Below are positions 1 to 5,829 of a DNA stretch of 8,517 nt, one piece after another (the first letter of the stretch is position 1; every line of letters starts with the position of its first letter). Below the pieces are notes generated by a model that saw nothing but the letters and a program-made list of their open reading frames with translations, was not told where the DNA came from and made no database searches. The stretch is from NCBI GenBank assembly GCA_012271225.1, contig JAAXGS010000123.1, positions 1 through 8,517 of the forward strand. The letters are read 5' to 3'. This DNA is from Dehalococcoidia bacterium (lineage in GTDB: Bacteria; Chloroflexota; Dehalococcoidia; UBA6926). The position numbers and the translations under genes are program-made.

Positions 1-65
1 GCCGGCCAATCTGGGACAATGCGGGGGCGCGGCCGGTGAAGCCTGGGCGATGTTCTACCGCGCGC

Positions 66-73
66 AGAGGAGG
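66..73 (+). promoter_or_regulatory. Shine-Dalgarno of the PTE-family gene
   Basis: AGAGGAGG, 7 nt before the ATG at 81. It decides the start against an in-frame GTG at 36. The remainder of positions 1-80 shows no convincing promoter and no supportable upstream gene. Confidence 0.8.
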
Positions 74-80
74 CGCACAC

Positions 81-1040
81 ATGGCACGGGAAATGATAGA
101 AACGGTGACGGGGCCGGTGGCGGCAGGGGATTTGGGCGTCACTCTGTCCCATGAGCATGTGCTCGTCGGCTCTCCGGGGGTTCACGCGACCTATCCGGAA
201 CTGATGGACTGGGAGGGCATCGAGGCCGGCGGGATCGAGGCGCTGCGCGAGGCGCGCGCGGAGGGCGTGAGCTCCATCATGGACGCGACGCCGTTTGAGC
301 TGGGCCGGGACGTCCGAATGCTCCGGCGCGTCTCCCATTCCTCCGGGGTCAACATCATCGCCTCGACGGGAACGTACGTGGACATCCCGCGTCTGATCTG
401 GCACACGCATCCGGATCGCATGGCGGCGGTCTATGTGCGGGAGATCACGGACGGCATAGAGGAAACCGGCATCCGCGCCGGCATGATCAAGGTCGCGAAC
501 AACGACCATGCCCTCTCCGATGCGGAACAGATGGTTCTTCGCGCCGCTGCCCGGGCGTCCAATCAGACCGGGATTCCGATTACGACGCACACGCAGCCGC
601 TGAACAAGGTTGGCGAGCCGCAATGGCGCATCTTTGCTGAGGAGGGTGTGGACCCGGCGCGCGTCTGCATCGGGCATTCATCGGACGCGGTCGATTTCAA
701 CTATCTGGCGGGGTTGGCGAAAGAGGGGGTTTTTCTGGGCATGGACGAGATGCCCGGGCATCAACTGAACGCGCCGTGGCGGGACAAGGCGGACATGATC
801 AAGCGGCTGCTTGACGCCGGATTTGAGCGGAGCCTGATGCTCTCCCACGATTGGTCGATCAAGAAACACCCGGACGATTCATGGGGCGCGACGGAGGAGA
901 TTCACCACCAGGTGAACCCGGACGGCTACGCGTGGATATCGCGTCGGCTCCTGCCGCACCTGCGCGGGATGGGCGTCAGCGAGGCTGCGCTGACATTGAT
1001 GACGGTGGACAACCCCCGCCGCTTCCTCGCGGGAGAGTGA
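81..1040 (+). CDS. Phosphotriesterase-family metallohydrolase
   Basis: A 319-aa amidohydrolase-superfamily protein of the phosphotriesterase (PTE) family, predicted to be a cytoplasmic binuclear-metal hydrolase of phosphotriesters, lactones or related esters. The N-terminal TVTGPV...LGVTLSHEH block is typical. All expected metal ligands are visible: H24 and H26 (HEH), the bridging, normally carboxylated K137 (GMIKVANND), H170 (ITTHTQP), H199 (CIGHSSD) and D257 (LMLSHDWS). The C-terminus (DNPRRFLAGE) is the usual family ending, so the gene is full length. I chose the ATG at 81 because an AGAGGAGG Shine-Dalgarno (66-73) sits 7 nt upstream; the frame is open back to the window edge, but that stretch shows no family similarity. 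The MATE gene follows after 22 bp, probably cotranscribed. The last codons lie inside a 31-bp repeat. Family assignment is firm; substrate cannot be read from sequence, since many members are lactonases rather than organophosphate hydrolases. Confidence 0.93.
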   Translation: MAREMIETVTGPVAAGDLGVTLSHEHVLVGSPGVHATYPELMDWEGIEAGGIEALREARAEGVSSIMDATPFELGRDVRMLRRVSHSSGVNIIASTGTYVDIPRLIWHTHPDRMAAVYVREITDGIEETGIRAGMIKVANNDHALSDAEQMVLRAAARASNQTGIPITTHTQPLNKVGEPQWRIFAEEGVDPARVCIGHSSDAVDFNYLAGLAKEGVFLGMDEMPGHQLNAPWRDKADMIKRLLDAGFERSLMLSHDWSIKKHPDDSWGATEEIHHQVNPDGYAWISRRLLPHLRGMGVSEAALTLMTVDNPRRFLAGE

Positions 1041-1044
1041 GGGG
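1014..1044 (+). repeat. 31-bp direct repeat, copy 1 (3' end of the PTE-like gene)
   Basis: Matches 2472-2502 at 29 of 31 positions in the same orientation. The differences are C1028/G2486 and A1036/G2494. The repeat covers the last codons and stop of the upstream CDS and can fold into a small hairpin (CCCGC / GCGGG). A second copy lies just behind the MATE gene, so the transporter gene is bracketed by the pair. Confidence 0.8.
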
Positions 1045-1062
1045 CGGAGAGCAGAGCAACCT

Positions 1063-2454
1063 ATGATTGGCTCCGTCACGCACCATGTCCGTCAGTGGGA
1101 CTACCGACTGTTCCTGTCCATCCTGCTGTTCATTGCCCTGCCGAACCTCTATCGGCTCTATCGCGTCCGCCTGATTGGCAACGAAATTCCGGACCCGGGG
1201 GGCCTTGCGACCGTTGCGCAATGGCAATTTGTCGGCCTGATTGTTGAGGTGTTTCAGGAGGCCACCGTCCTGGCCGTTTTCTTTTTTCTGGGCTCCCAAA
1301 TCCGTTCCAGCGCCCTGATCAAGGCGGACCGCGCCAAGAGCGTGCTCTCCTTCATCTTTATCTCGTCTCTCGTGTTTGCCGCCATCGTCTTTCTCCTGCG
1401 CGGCGCATTTATTGAACTGATTGACACGCCGGAGGACATCAGGGCCCAGACGAGCGCGTTTCTCGGCGTGAGCGCGTTCAGCATCCCGTTCATGCTCGTC
1501 TCCGCGGCGCTCGTCGTCCTGCTTCAGGCGCTTGGAATGAGCCGGCACGTCCTTCTGCTTGCAGTGTTCAACGTCCTGCTCCTCTTCACGCTGGACAGCC
1601 TGCTGTTTGGGGGCTACGCCTTCTCGCTTGGCGCCGGCGCGGTGGGTGTGGGAGTGTCGACGCTTCTGTCCAGCGTCGGGTTGTTCGCCGCAGGCGCGCT
1701 GCTGCTGCTATTCGCCGGGGGGCTGCCCGCCCGCTATTTCCTGACCCTGCCGACATTTCAGGACATCCGTGAGTTCCTGCGCGTCGGCTTCGGCAGCGGG
1801 CTGGACAGCGCCGTGCGCAACGCGGCCTATTTCATCATGATCATCCGTCTTGTCAACACAATCGGAACGACGGAGATCAGCGGGTACTATGTGGCAATTC
1901 AGATATTCTGGGGCTTCATGCTTGTGCCGGTGCTCGCCTTCGCCGATTCATCCAAGGCACTTGTCGCAAACACCTCGGACGATCTTGAGCGCGTGCGGAC
2001 GCTCTGGCGCGCCTCAATGCTGATCACCGGCGGGATGATGGTGGTCTGGATCGCGCTCATACCGTGGTTTCCCGCCTTCGCCGGCGCGCTGTCGGACGAT
2101 CCTGAGATCGTGGACGCCGCGATCATCGCCTTCGGAATCCTGTTCGTGCCATACGTCCTGTTCTGCTTCAACACGGTGACGGACAGCGTGTTCTACGGGC
2201 TGGGCAAGACGCAGTACATGGCGTATCAGTCCATCCTGACCAACGGCACAGTCTACGTCGCCGCCTTTCTCCTGTACATCTCAGGCGTCTGGGACGTCAC
2301 GTACGTGGGCATCATGGTGCTGTTCGCCTTGGGGATCATTGTCGATACCGTGCTGACCCTGTGGTTCCTGGTTCGCGTCCTGTCCGCGGACGGCGGAGCG
2401 CCGTTTGGTTTCCGACTCAGGCAATTGGCTTTCCCGCCGCCGGCAGAGAGATGA
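1063..2454 (+). CDS. MATE-family efflux transporter (MOP superfamily)
   Basis: A 463-aa integral membrane protein of the usual MATE length, with about twelve hydrophobic segments in two pseudo-repeated halves: roughly residues 14-30, 54-78, 94-113, 131-157, 162-184 and 188-219, then, after a soluble stretch around 222-240, segments through to about 438. The LGMSRHVLLLAVFNVLLLFTLD block followed by LGAGAVGVGVSTLL is typical of MATE proteins, and GLGKTQYMAYQSILTNG is the matching position in the second half. Proteins of this kind export drugs, cations or metabolites with a Na+ or H+ gradient; the substrate is unknown here. The start ATG has GGAGAG (1046-1051) 11 nt upstream, rather far, but no better start is seen. 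It lies 22 bp behind the PTE-like gene, consistent with one operon, and may export a product or toxic substrate of that enzyme (inference). A polysaccharide flippase of the same superfamily is a less likely alternative. Confidence 0.85.
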   Translation: MIGSVTHHVRQWDYRLFLSILLFIALPNLYRLYRVRLIGNEIPDPGGLATVAQWQFVGLIVEVFQEATVLAVFFFLGSQIRSSALIKADRAKSVLSFIFISSLVFAAIVFLLRGAFIELIDTPEDIRAQTSAFLGVSAFSIPFMLVSAALVVLLQALGMSRHVLLLAVFNVLLLFTLDSLLFGGYAFSLGAGAVGVGVSTLLSSVGLFAAGALLLLFAGGLPARYFLTLPTFQDIREFLRVGFGSGLDSAVRNAAYFIMIIRLVNTIGTTEISGYYVAIQIFWGFMLVPVLAFADSSKALVANTSDDLERVRTLWRASMLITGGMMVVWIALIPWFPAFAGALSDDPEIVDAAIIAFGILFVPYVLFCFNTVTDSVFYGLGKTQYMAYQSILTNGTVYVAAFLLYISGVWDVTYVGIMVLFALGIIVDTVLTLWFLVRVLSADGGAPFGFRLRQLAFPPPAER

Positions 2455-2471
2455 GGGCAGTAATTGGGCAG

Positions 2472-2502
2472 CCCCGCCGCTTCCTGGCGGGAGGGTGAGG
2501 GG
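2472..2502 (+). repeat. 31-bp direct repeat, copy 2, with hairpin
   Basis: Second copy of the 1014-1044 repeat, 18 bp behind the MATE stop and 26 bp from the stop of the convergent HEPN gene. It contains CCCGCC (2473-2478) and GGCGGG (2486-2491), a perfect 6-bp stem with a 7-nt loop. It could act as a weak bidirectional terminator between the convergent genes, but there is no T-tract on either side, so that role is uncertain. Confidence 0.75.
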
Positions 2503-2528
2503 GACAAGCGGCAAGATGTCCTCCCGAT

Positions 2529-3893
2529 TCAGGATCCGCCGATAGCCCGCAACTCAGACTCGACCCGCAGAACTGCCATCTGTGCCTCTTGTATTTGCCT
2601 CTTGGCAACCTCAATCGCGTCGGGGTCCGTCCCGCCGGCTGCTTTGTCAAACTCTTCCATCGCGCCGCTGAAACTCGTCAGGGTTTGATTCAACTCGTGT
2701 GTACGCACTCCCAATCCCTTGGTCTTGTCCAATTGAAAATCTCTGTACACCGCATCCAGGGCCTCAATAGCGGTTTTCGCGCGCTCTGAGTAGTCGCTCG
2801 CAGACTGCCGCAAGCGCATCATCTCCGCAGTAGGCGTGTTGGGGTCGGCGCGATTCAGGGTTTCCATGGCTTCCTTAACCAAAGCCTCCACGCCGATTTC
2901 CTTGAATTGCGCCGCAAAGTGTTGCCGAACCTCGGCGGTGATGTTCGCGGACAACTCGGTGCTGCGCTTGAACAGCAGCAGGCTTTCGCCGTCAATCCTG
3001 GCAGACACAGACAATTGCCAATTGAGAAGGTTATTGAATGATAGATCGTACACGAGTTCTTCATCTTGACCAGGATGCAGCACATCGATCAGTGGTGTTT
3101 CGCCGCTTCCATAGCGGATAGTTTCTCCCGTTTCTTGGTCTATTTTAGTAATAGACCGTTCACGTATCGAGAGACCACTGGACAGCTGAATATCCCGGAA
3201 AACGACGCTGGGCCATTCGGGGCCCTCCGGAGCAACGTTCTCCAGCCGAACCGACACGACTGATCTTCTGCTGCCTTTCTCGCTGTCCTCATACTCAACG
3301 GTTTGCGTTACCCGAAGATAATCCTGAAGTCTCCGCCAGCTTTCAACAGGTTCATCCAGAACAGAAATGGCGTCGGTCACGACCGCAGGCGGCTCAATCT
3401 CCTGAATCTGCTCATCTTCTATGGAGCTTTTTTCGTCAACCATGATTCCCCCAAGGATCTTGTCTAACTCCAACGCCTCGGTACGGTTCAAGTTTGCGAG
3501 AATGTCCTGCATCAGACGGATGCCCCCATGCACGTCGGCAAGAGACATATCCTGAACATGCGCCCAGTCATTCCGGTATTTCGTAATGCGTCCAAACCTC
3601 TTGAAAGCTCTCACTGAGTCCGGGAACGCATCACGAAACGCCACTCCGTGGCTCTTGTCGACGATGTAGCCGAAGTGCCGGGTGTCCAACGCGCTGCGGT
3701 AATTGTCCTCTTGCATTTTCTCCGTAGTATTCTTCAGATACTCCGCGGTGTCGTCACGGAAGGCTGTCAACACACCCTTCTGCCACCATTCCTCACCGTA
3801 GTGGGCCTCCAGGCGCTTCCGTATTTCGTCTCGAACCGCCTGCACATAGATGCGATGACACTTTCCGAAGAGAAGATCAGGATCCAGATCCAC
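2529..3893 (-). CDS. Swt1-type HEPN domain protein, probable RNase/defence effector
   Basis: A 454-aa protein. Residues about 1-145 look like a Swt1-family HEPN domain: an all-helical segment with HYGEEWWQKGVL near 31-42 and, at the end, YRNDWAHVQDMSLADV carrying R107 and H112 as RNDWAH, the Rx4H motif of HEPN ribonucleases. Residues about 183-310 are rich in alternating hydrophobic strands and resemble a beta-sandwich of unknown family. Residues about 318-454 are charged and helical, probably coiled coil. No membrane segment or signal peptide. I chose GTG 3893 because GGAG (3904-3901) lies 7 nt upstream; an in-frame GTG at 3899 would be only 1 nt from it. It is the last gene of a minus-strand block with a viperin-like gene and HigBA, which favours a defence role (inference). 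The gene is AT-richer than its neighbours, suggesting transfer. RNase activity rests only on the motif. Confidence 0.75.
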   Translation of the reverse strand: MDLDPDLLFGKCHRIYVQAVRDEIRKRLEAHYGEEWWQKGVLTAFRDDTAEYLKNTTEKMQEDNYRSALDTRHFGYIVDKSHGVAFRDAFPDSVRAFKRFGRITKYRNDWAHVQDMSLADVHGGIRLMQDILANLNRTEALELDKILGGIMVDEKSSIEDEQIQEIEPPAVVTDAISVLDEPVESWRRLQDYLRVTQTVEYEDSEKGSRRSVVSVRLENVAPEGPEWPSVVFRDIQLSSGLSIRERSITKIDQETGETIRYGSGETPLIDVLHPGQDEELVYDLSFNNLLNWQLSVSARIDGESLLLFKRSTELSANITAEVRQHFAAQFKEIGVEALVKEAMETLNRADPNTPTAEMMRLRQSASDYSERAKTAIEALDAVYRDFQLDKTKGLGVRTHELNQTLTSFSGAMEEFDKAAGGTDPDAIEVAKRQIQEAQMAVLRVESELRAIGGS

Positions 3894-3910
3894 TGTCACA
3901 CTCCATGTCG

Positions 3911-3916
3911 ATCATA
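3911..3916 (-). promoter_or_regulatory. Candidate -10 box of the HEPN gene
   Basis: TATGAT on the minus strand, five of six matches to the bacterial -10 consensus. The best -35 choices are weak: TTGTCT at 15 bp or GATTGT at 17 bp. Transcription would start near 3904, giving a leader of only about ten bases to the GTG at 3893. Read-through from higBA is also possible. Confidence 0.4.
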
Positions 3917-3973
3917 CTTGTCCACTCAGTCAGACAATCTACGCTAGCGTGATTCACCGGGCCGCGAACGCCG

Positions 3974-3992
3974 CCGGTCACGTGGTGGCCGG
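3974..3992 (-). terminator. Imperfect hairpin at the higA stop codon
   Basis: CCGGTCAC (3974-3981) and GTGGCCGG (3985-3992) pair at 7 of 8 positions around a 3-nt loop and overlap the higA stop. No T-tract follows on the minus strand, so it may only attenuate transcription or protect the mRNA 3' end. Confidence 0.3.
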
Positions 3993-4343
3993 TGGATCCG
4001 TAGAGTAGTTGGCATCGGGTTTCTCAGCGATTGAGAGCCGCATCCCGGGAGGCTTTGCGCCGGGGCGGGCGTCCCCATACTCCGGAGCGCTTTTCCGGGC
4101 CACCGCCAGATCATACTGAGACTGCAGGTTGAGCCAGAACTGGGGATCCATGTCAAACCAGCGCCCCAGCCGCAGAGCGGTATCCCCGGTGATGGAGCGC
4201 TTGCCGGCGATGATCTGGCCGATGCGGTTGGGCGGCACGCCAATCTCCCGGGCAAGGTCAGACCGGCTGACGCCCCGCTCCTCCAGCTCCTCCTTCAGAA
4301 TCTCGCCGGGATGGACGGCGAGCATGAATGTGTCCGTAACCAT
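3978..4343 (-). CDS. higA: HigA-family antitoxin (XRE helix-turn-helix)
   Basis: A 121-aa antitoxin of a HigBA toxin-antitoxin module. The N-terminal HPGEILKEELEERG (residues 11-24) is the family signature. The HTH spans about 25-62 (SRSDLAREIGVPPNRIGQII, then a stretch ending in TGDTALRLGRWF), followed by the classic DPQFWLNLQSQYDL (66-79). It should bind HigB, neutralise it and repress the operon promoter. The last ~35 residues are polar and Pro/Ala-rich, longer than in many relatives and probably disordered. The ATG at 4343 has GGAGGG (4358-4353) 9 nt upstream; an internal ATG at 4325 has no such site. It follows higB by 57 nt, the toxin-first order normal for higBA. The inverted repeat at 4707-4723 upstream of higB is its probable operator. 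Recognition is firm; binding to the operator is inferred. Confidence 0.93.
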   Translation of the reverse strand: MVTDTFMLAVHPGEILKEELEERGVSRSDLAREIGVPPNRIGQIIAGKRSITGDTALRLGRWFDMDPQFWLNLQSQYDLAVARKSAPEYGDARPGAKPPGMRLSIAEKPDANYSTDPPATT

Positions 4344-4352
4344 GTGCCTGTA

Positions 4353-4358
4353 CCCTCC
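4353..4358 (-). promoter_or_regulatory. Shine-Dalgarno of higA
   Basis: GGAGGG on the minus strand, 9 nt before the higA ATG. It is much stronger than anything upstream of higB, which would favour antitoxin translation over toxin translation from a shared mRNA. Confidence 0.65.
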
Positions 4359-4400
4359 GTGCGTGCTTCCGCGCCTGCGCGCCTCTCTGCCCTGCTGCTC

Positions 4401-4685
4401 TCAGTGGTAATCCACGATCTCCACATCTGACGGGCCCGCGTCACCCCTGTTCCACTTGAAGCAGATGCGCCACTGATCATTGATCCGAATCGAAAACTGC
4501 CCCTCTCGTGCGCCCCGCAGGGCCTCCAGCCGATTGCCCCGCATCACCCTCAATTCCTGCAGTGACGGAACCGCATTGAGGCTTGCGAGCCGCCGGGCCG
4601 CCTGCCTGTGAAACCCCTGAAACGCCGCCACGAACTCTCCATGAGCGAACGCCTCCGTCCTGCGATCCCTGTACCCCTGAATCAC
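4401..4685 (-). CDS. higB: HigB-family toxin (RelE/ParE superfamily mRNA interferase)
   Basis: A 94-aa toxin, the usual family size. The features are MIQGYRDRRTEAFAHGE at the N-terminus, then RLASLNAV, LEALRGAREGQFSIRINDQW (residues 53-72), RICFKW, and a C-terminal VEIVDYH. HigB toxins cleave mRNA on the ribosome; D92, Y93 and H94 correspond to the Asp-Tyr-His end used in catalysis by the Proteus HigB, so the toxin looks active. The start is a GTG (4685) whose encoded N-terminus fits the family exactly, but no Shine-Dalgarno is visible. A candidate -10 box ends at 4695, so the message may be almost leaderless. The antitoxin gene follows after 57 nt. Together with the viperin-like gene upstream and the HEPN gene downstream it forms a minus-strand series. 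The role could be phage defence, island maintenance or stress response. Confidence 0.93.
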   Translation of the reverse strand: MIQGYRDRRTEAFAHGEFVAAFQGFHRQAARRLASLNAVPSLQELRVMRGNRLEALRGAREGQFSIRINDQWRICFKWNRGDAGPSDVEIVDYH

Positions 4686-4694
4686 TCTGGTATC

Positions 4695-4723
4695 AGCCTA
4701 CACATTTTGACGCCTGACGTCAA
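4695..4723 (-). promoter_or_regulatory. Candidate higBA promoter
   Basis: On the minus strand TTGACG (4723-4718) is followed after exactly 17 bp by TAGGCT (4700-4695). The -35 matches at five of six positions and the -10 at three of six. Transcription would start about 4688, some three bases before the higB GTG. The -35 lies inside an inverted repeat. Confidence 0.5.
4707..4723. promoter_or_regulatory. Inverted repeat, probable HigA operator
   Basis: TTGACG (4707-4712), a 5-bp spacer, then CGTCAA (4718-4723): a perfect 6-bp inverted repeat. A self-complementary TGACGTCA (4715-4722) overlaps it. It covers the candidate -35 of higBA, the expected place for autorepression by the antitoxin. Binding is inferred from position and symmetry. 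Confidence 0.55.
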
Positions 4724-4759
4724 GCGTCCAATTCCTACTTTTGAGCAGAAAGCAAGGAC

Positions 4760-4775
4760 GGCGGCCCCGGCCGCC
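4760..4775 (-). terminator. Candidate terminator behind the viperin-like gene
   Basis: GGCGGC (4760-4765) and GCCGCC (4770-4775) form a 6-bp GC stem with a 4-nt loop, followed on the minus strand by a T-rich GTCCTTGCTTTCT. It lies between the viperin-like stop at 4824 and the higBA promoter, so the two are probably separate transcripts. Confidence 0.5.
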
Positions 4776-4823
4776 TCCGCGCCTTCACGAACGGCGACCC
4801 CCGAGGAGCGATCACGCGCAGTT

Positions 4824-5702
4824 CTAGACGTAATCTCCGCCTCTCTCAACAAACTTGTCCCTGTCAAACGTCACCTCGTCGAGGGCGGCTCCAACGCCAA
4901 CCTCAAGGATGGGGCGGCTGTACGTGTGCCTACCCTGAGAATCATCGAAGAAGCGTCCCCAAGGATCAACCATGCGGTAGCTGGCCGTCATGAGCTCGTT
5001 GTTCTCCGGCACAACGGTCACGCCGCATTGTCCGACAAGACGGTTGCGCTCCACGTAGGATTCGAATTGCTCCAGTGTTACCCTGACCGTTTCAAAGGCG
5101 GCATCGTTCTGCCCTTCCACGCGAAGCGCCTGAAAGATTTTCCAGCGCTCGGGACCGAGATCCCGAACGAATGGCCAGAGCTCCTCATCAGCGTTGAAGG
5201 CGTTGACAACCGTGTTGACCTTCAGACGGATGCCTCGGCTCTTGATGAGGGCTGCCAGCGTGCAATACCGCTCCGCGGAGATGGGTTCCTTGCCCTCCTC
5301 AACTCTGCCAATCCTTCGCTGCGTCTCAGGATCCACGCTGTCGATGCTCAGGGCGATGATGTCCAGCCAGGGGGCGATGTCGTCCAGCCACCCCTCGGTT
5401 AATCGCGAGCCGTTGGTGACGATGGACGTTGTGACTCCGTGGAGCTTCGCTGCCCGAATAAGGTCGGGAAGCCAGTCCACCAGCGTCGGCTCCCCGCCCA
5501 CAAAGTTGATCTTCGTGGCGCCCGCGTGGCACAGGCAGTCGACAAGCTCGAGCGCGTCGGCTCGTCGCAGTGGCGGCCCCTGCCTGCGGCTATCCAGAAA
5601 CGTCGCGAAGCAGAACTTGCACCCCATATTGCATGGGTAAAGGAGATGGTAGTTGACCGTCCCCAGCCCTCCAGCAGAGCTACGCAAAACTTGCCCAAGC
5701 AT
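4824..5702 (-). CDS. Viperin-like radical SAM enzyme (prokaryotic viperin, pVip)
   Basis: A 292-aa radical SAM protein that resembles viperin along its whole length. Visible blocks are TVNYH (15-19); the 4Fe-4S motif C24, C28, C31 (CNMGCKFCF); KINFVGGEP (64-72), the SAM-binding GGEP; SIVTNGS (93-99); LDIIALSIDSVD (113-124); RIGR; LKVNTVVNAFN (160-170); RWKIFQALRVEGQN (186-199); VPENNELMTASYRM (231-244); ILEVGV (265-270); and FVERGGDYV at the end. Viperins convert CTP, GTP or UTP to 3'-deoxy-3',4'-didehydro nucleotides that terminate viral RNA synthesis; bacterial homologues are anti-phage. The ATG at 5702 has GGAG 6 nt upstream and a promoter 70 bp further up; the frame could open at a TTG (5807), but that TTG is part of the -35 box. 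The protein ends one residue before the Trp I would expect after GGxY. It lacks the second C-terminal cysteine set of MoaA. Which NTP it uses is unknown, and no nucleotide kinase is adjacent. Confidence 0.88.
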   Translation of the reverse strand: MLGQVLRSSAGGLGTVNYHLLYPCNMGCKFCFATFLDSRRQGPPLRRADALELVDCLCHAGATKINFVGGEPTLVDWLPDLIRAAKLHGVTTSIVTNGSRLTEGWLDDIAPWLDIIALSIDSVDPETQRRIGRVEEGKEPISAERYCTLAALIKSRGIRLKVNTVVNAFNADEELWPFVRDLGPERWKIFQALRVEGQNDAAFETVRVTLEQFESYVERNRLVGQCGVTVVPENNELMTASYRMVDPWGRFFDDSQGRHTYSRPILEVGVGAALDEVTFDRDKFVERGGDYV

Positions 5703-5706
5703 TCTA

Positions 5707-5712
5707 CTCTCC
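5707..5712 (-). promoter_or_regulatory. Shine-Dalgarno fixing the viperin-like start
   Basis: GGAGAG on the minus strand, 4 nt (6 nt from its GGAG core) before the ATG at 5702. It supports the short, 292-aa form of the protein. Confidence 0.7.
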
Positions 5713-5736
5713 ACGACCCATAATTTCGGGGCGCCA

Positions 5737-5752
5737 GTCTTGAGAGCAAGAC
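5737..5752 (-). promoter_or_regulatory. Small hairpin in the viperin-like gene leader
   Basis: GTCTTG (5737-5742) and CAAGAC (5747-5752) form a perfect 6-bp stem with a 4-nt loop inside the inferred 70-nt 5' leader. It lies upstream of and clear of the Shine-Dalgarno. No known riboswitch is recognised; the role is unknown. Confidence 0.35.
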
Positions 5753-5778
5753 CTTGAGGCGACCCCGGGTCTGAGTAA

Positions 5779-5807
5779 ACGATACTCGCTCCGCGCGGCG
5801 CTGTCAA
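5779..5807 (-). promoter_or_regulatory. Promoter of the viperin-like gene
   Basis: A perfect -35 TTGACA (5807-5802), a 17-bp spacer and TATCGT (5784-5779; four of six to consensus) on the minus strand. Transcription would start near 5772, leaving a leader of about 70 nt. It sits just beyond the terminator of the upstream molybdoenzyme gene, so the viperin-like gene has its own transcription start. Confidence 0.65.
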
Positions 5808-5829
5808 GCGCCGAGCAGTATCGAAAGCA

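Noticed and set aside
36..80. GTG start at 36 for the PTE-family protein
   Set aside because: The added residues match nothing expected in the family and the Shine-Dalgarno at 66-73 points to ATG 81.
976..1548. Minus-strand frame of 190 codons across the PTE/MATE junction
   Set aside because: Highly charged low-complexity translation, antisense to a clear membrane protein; not a gene.
4608..5402. Plus-strand open frame of 264 codons across higB and the viperin-like gene
   Set aside because: It is antisense to two well-recognised genes, has no family-like motifs of its own and no ribosome binding site; a shadow frame in GC-rich DNA.
4824..5702. MoaA (molybdenum cofactor synthesis), suggested by the neighbouring molybdoenzyme
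   Set aside because: The C-terminal half lacks the second cysteine cluster and the Gly-Gly tail of MoaA, while the NYH, VNAFN, RWKxFQ and VPENN blocks fit viperin.
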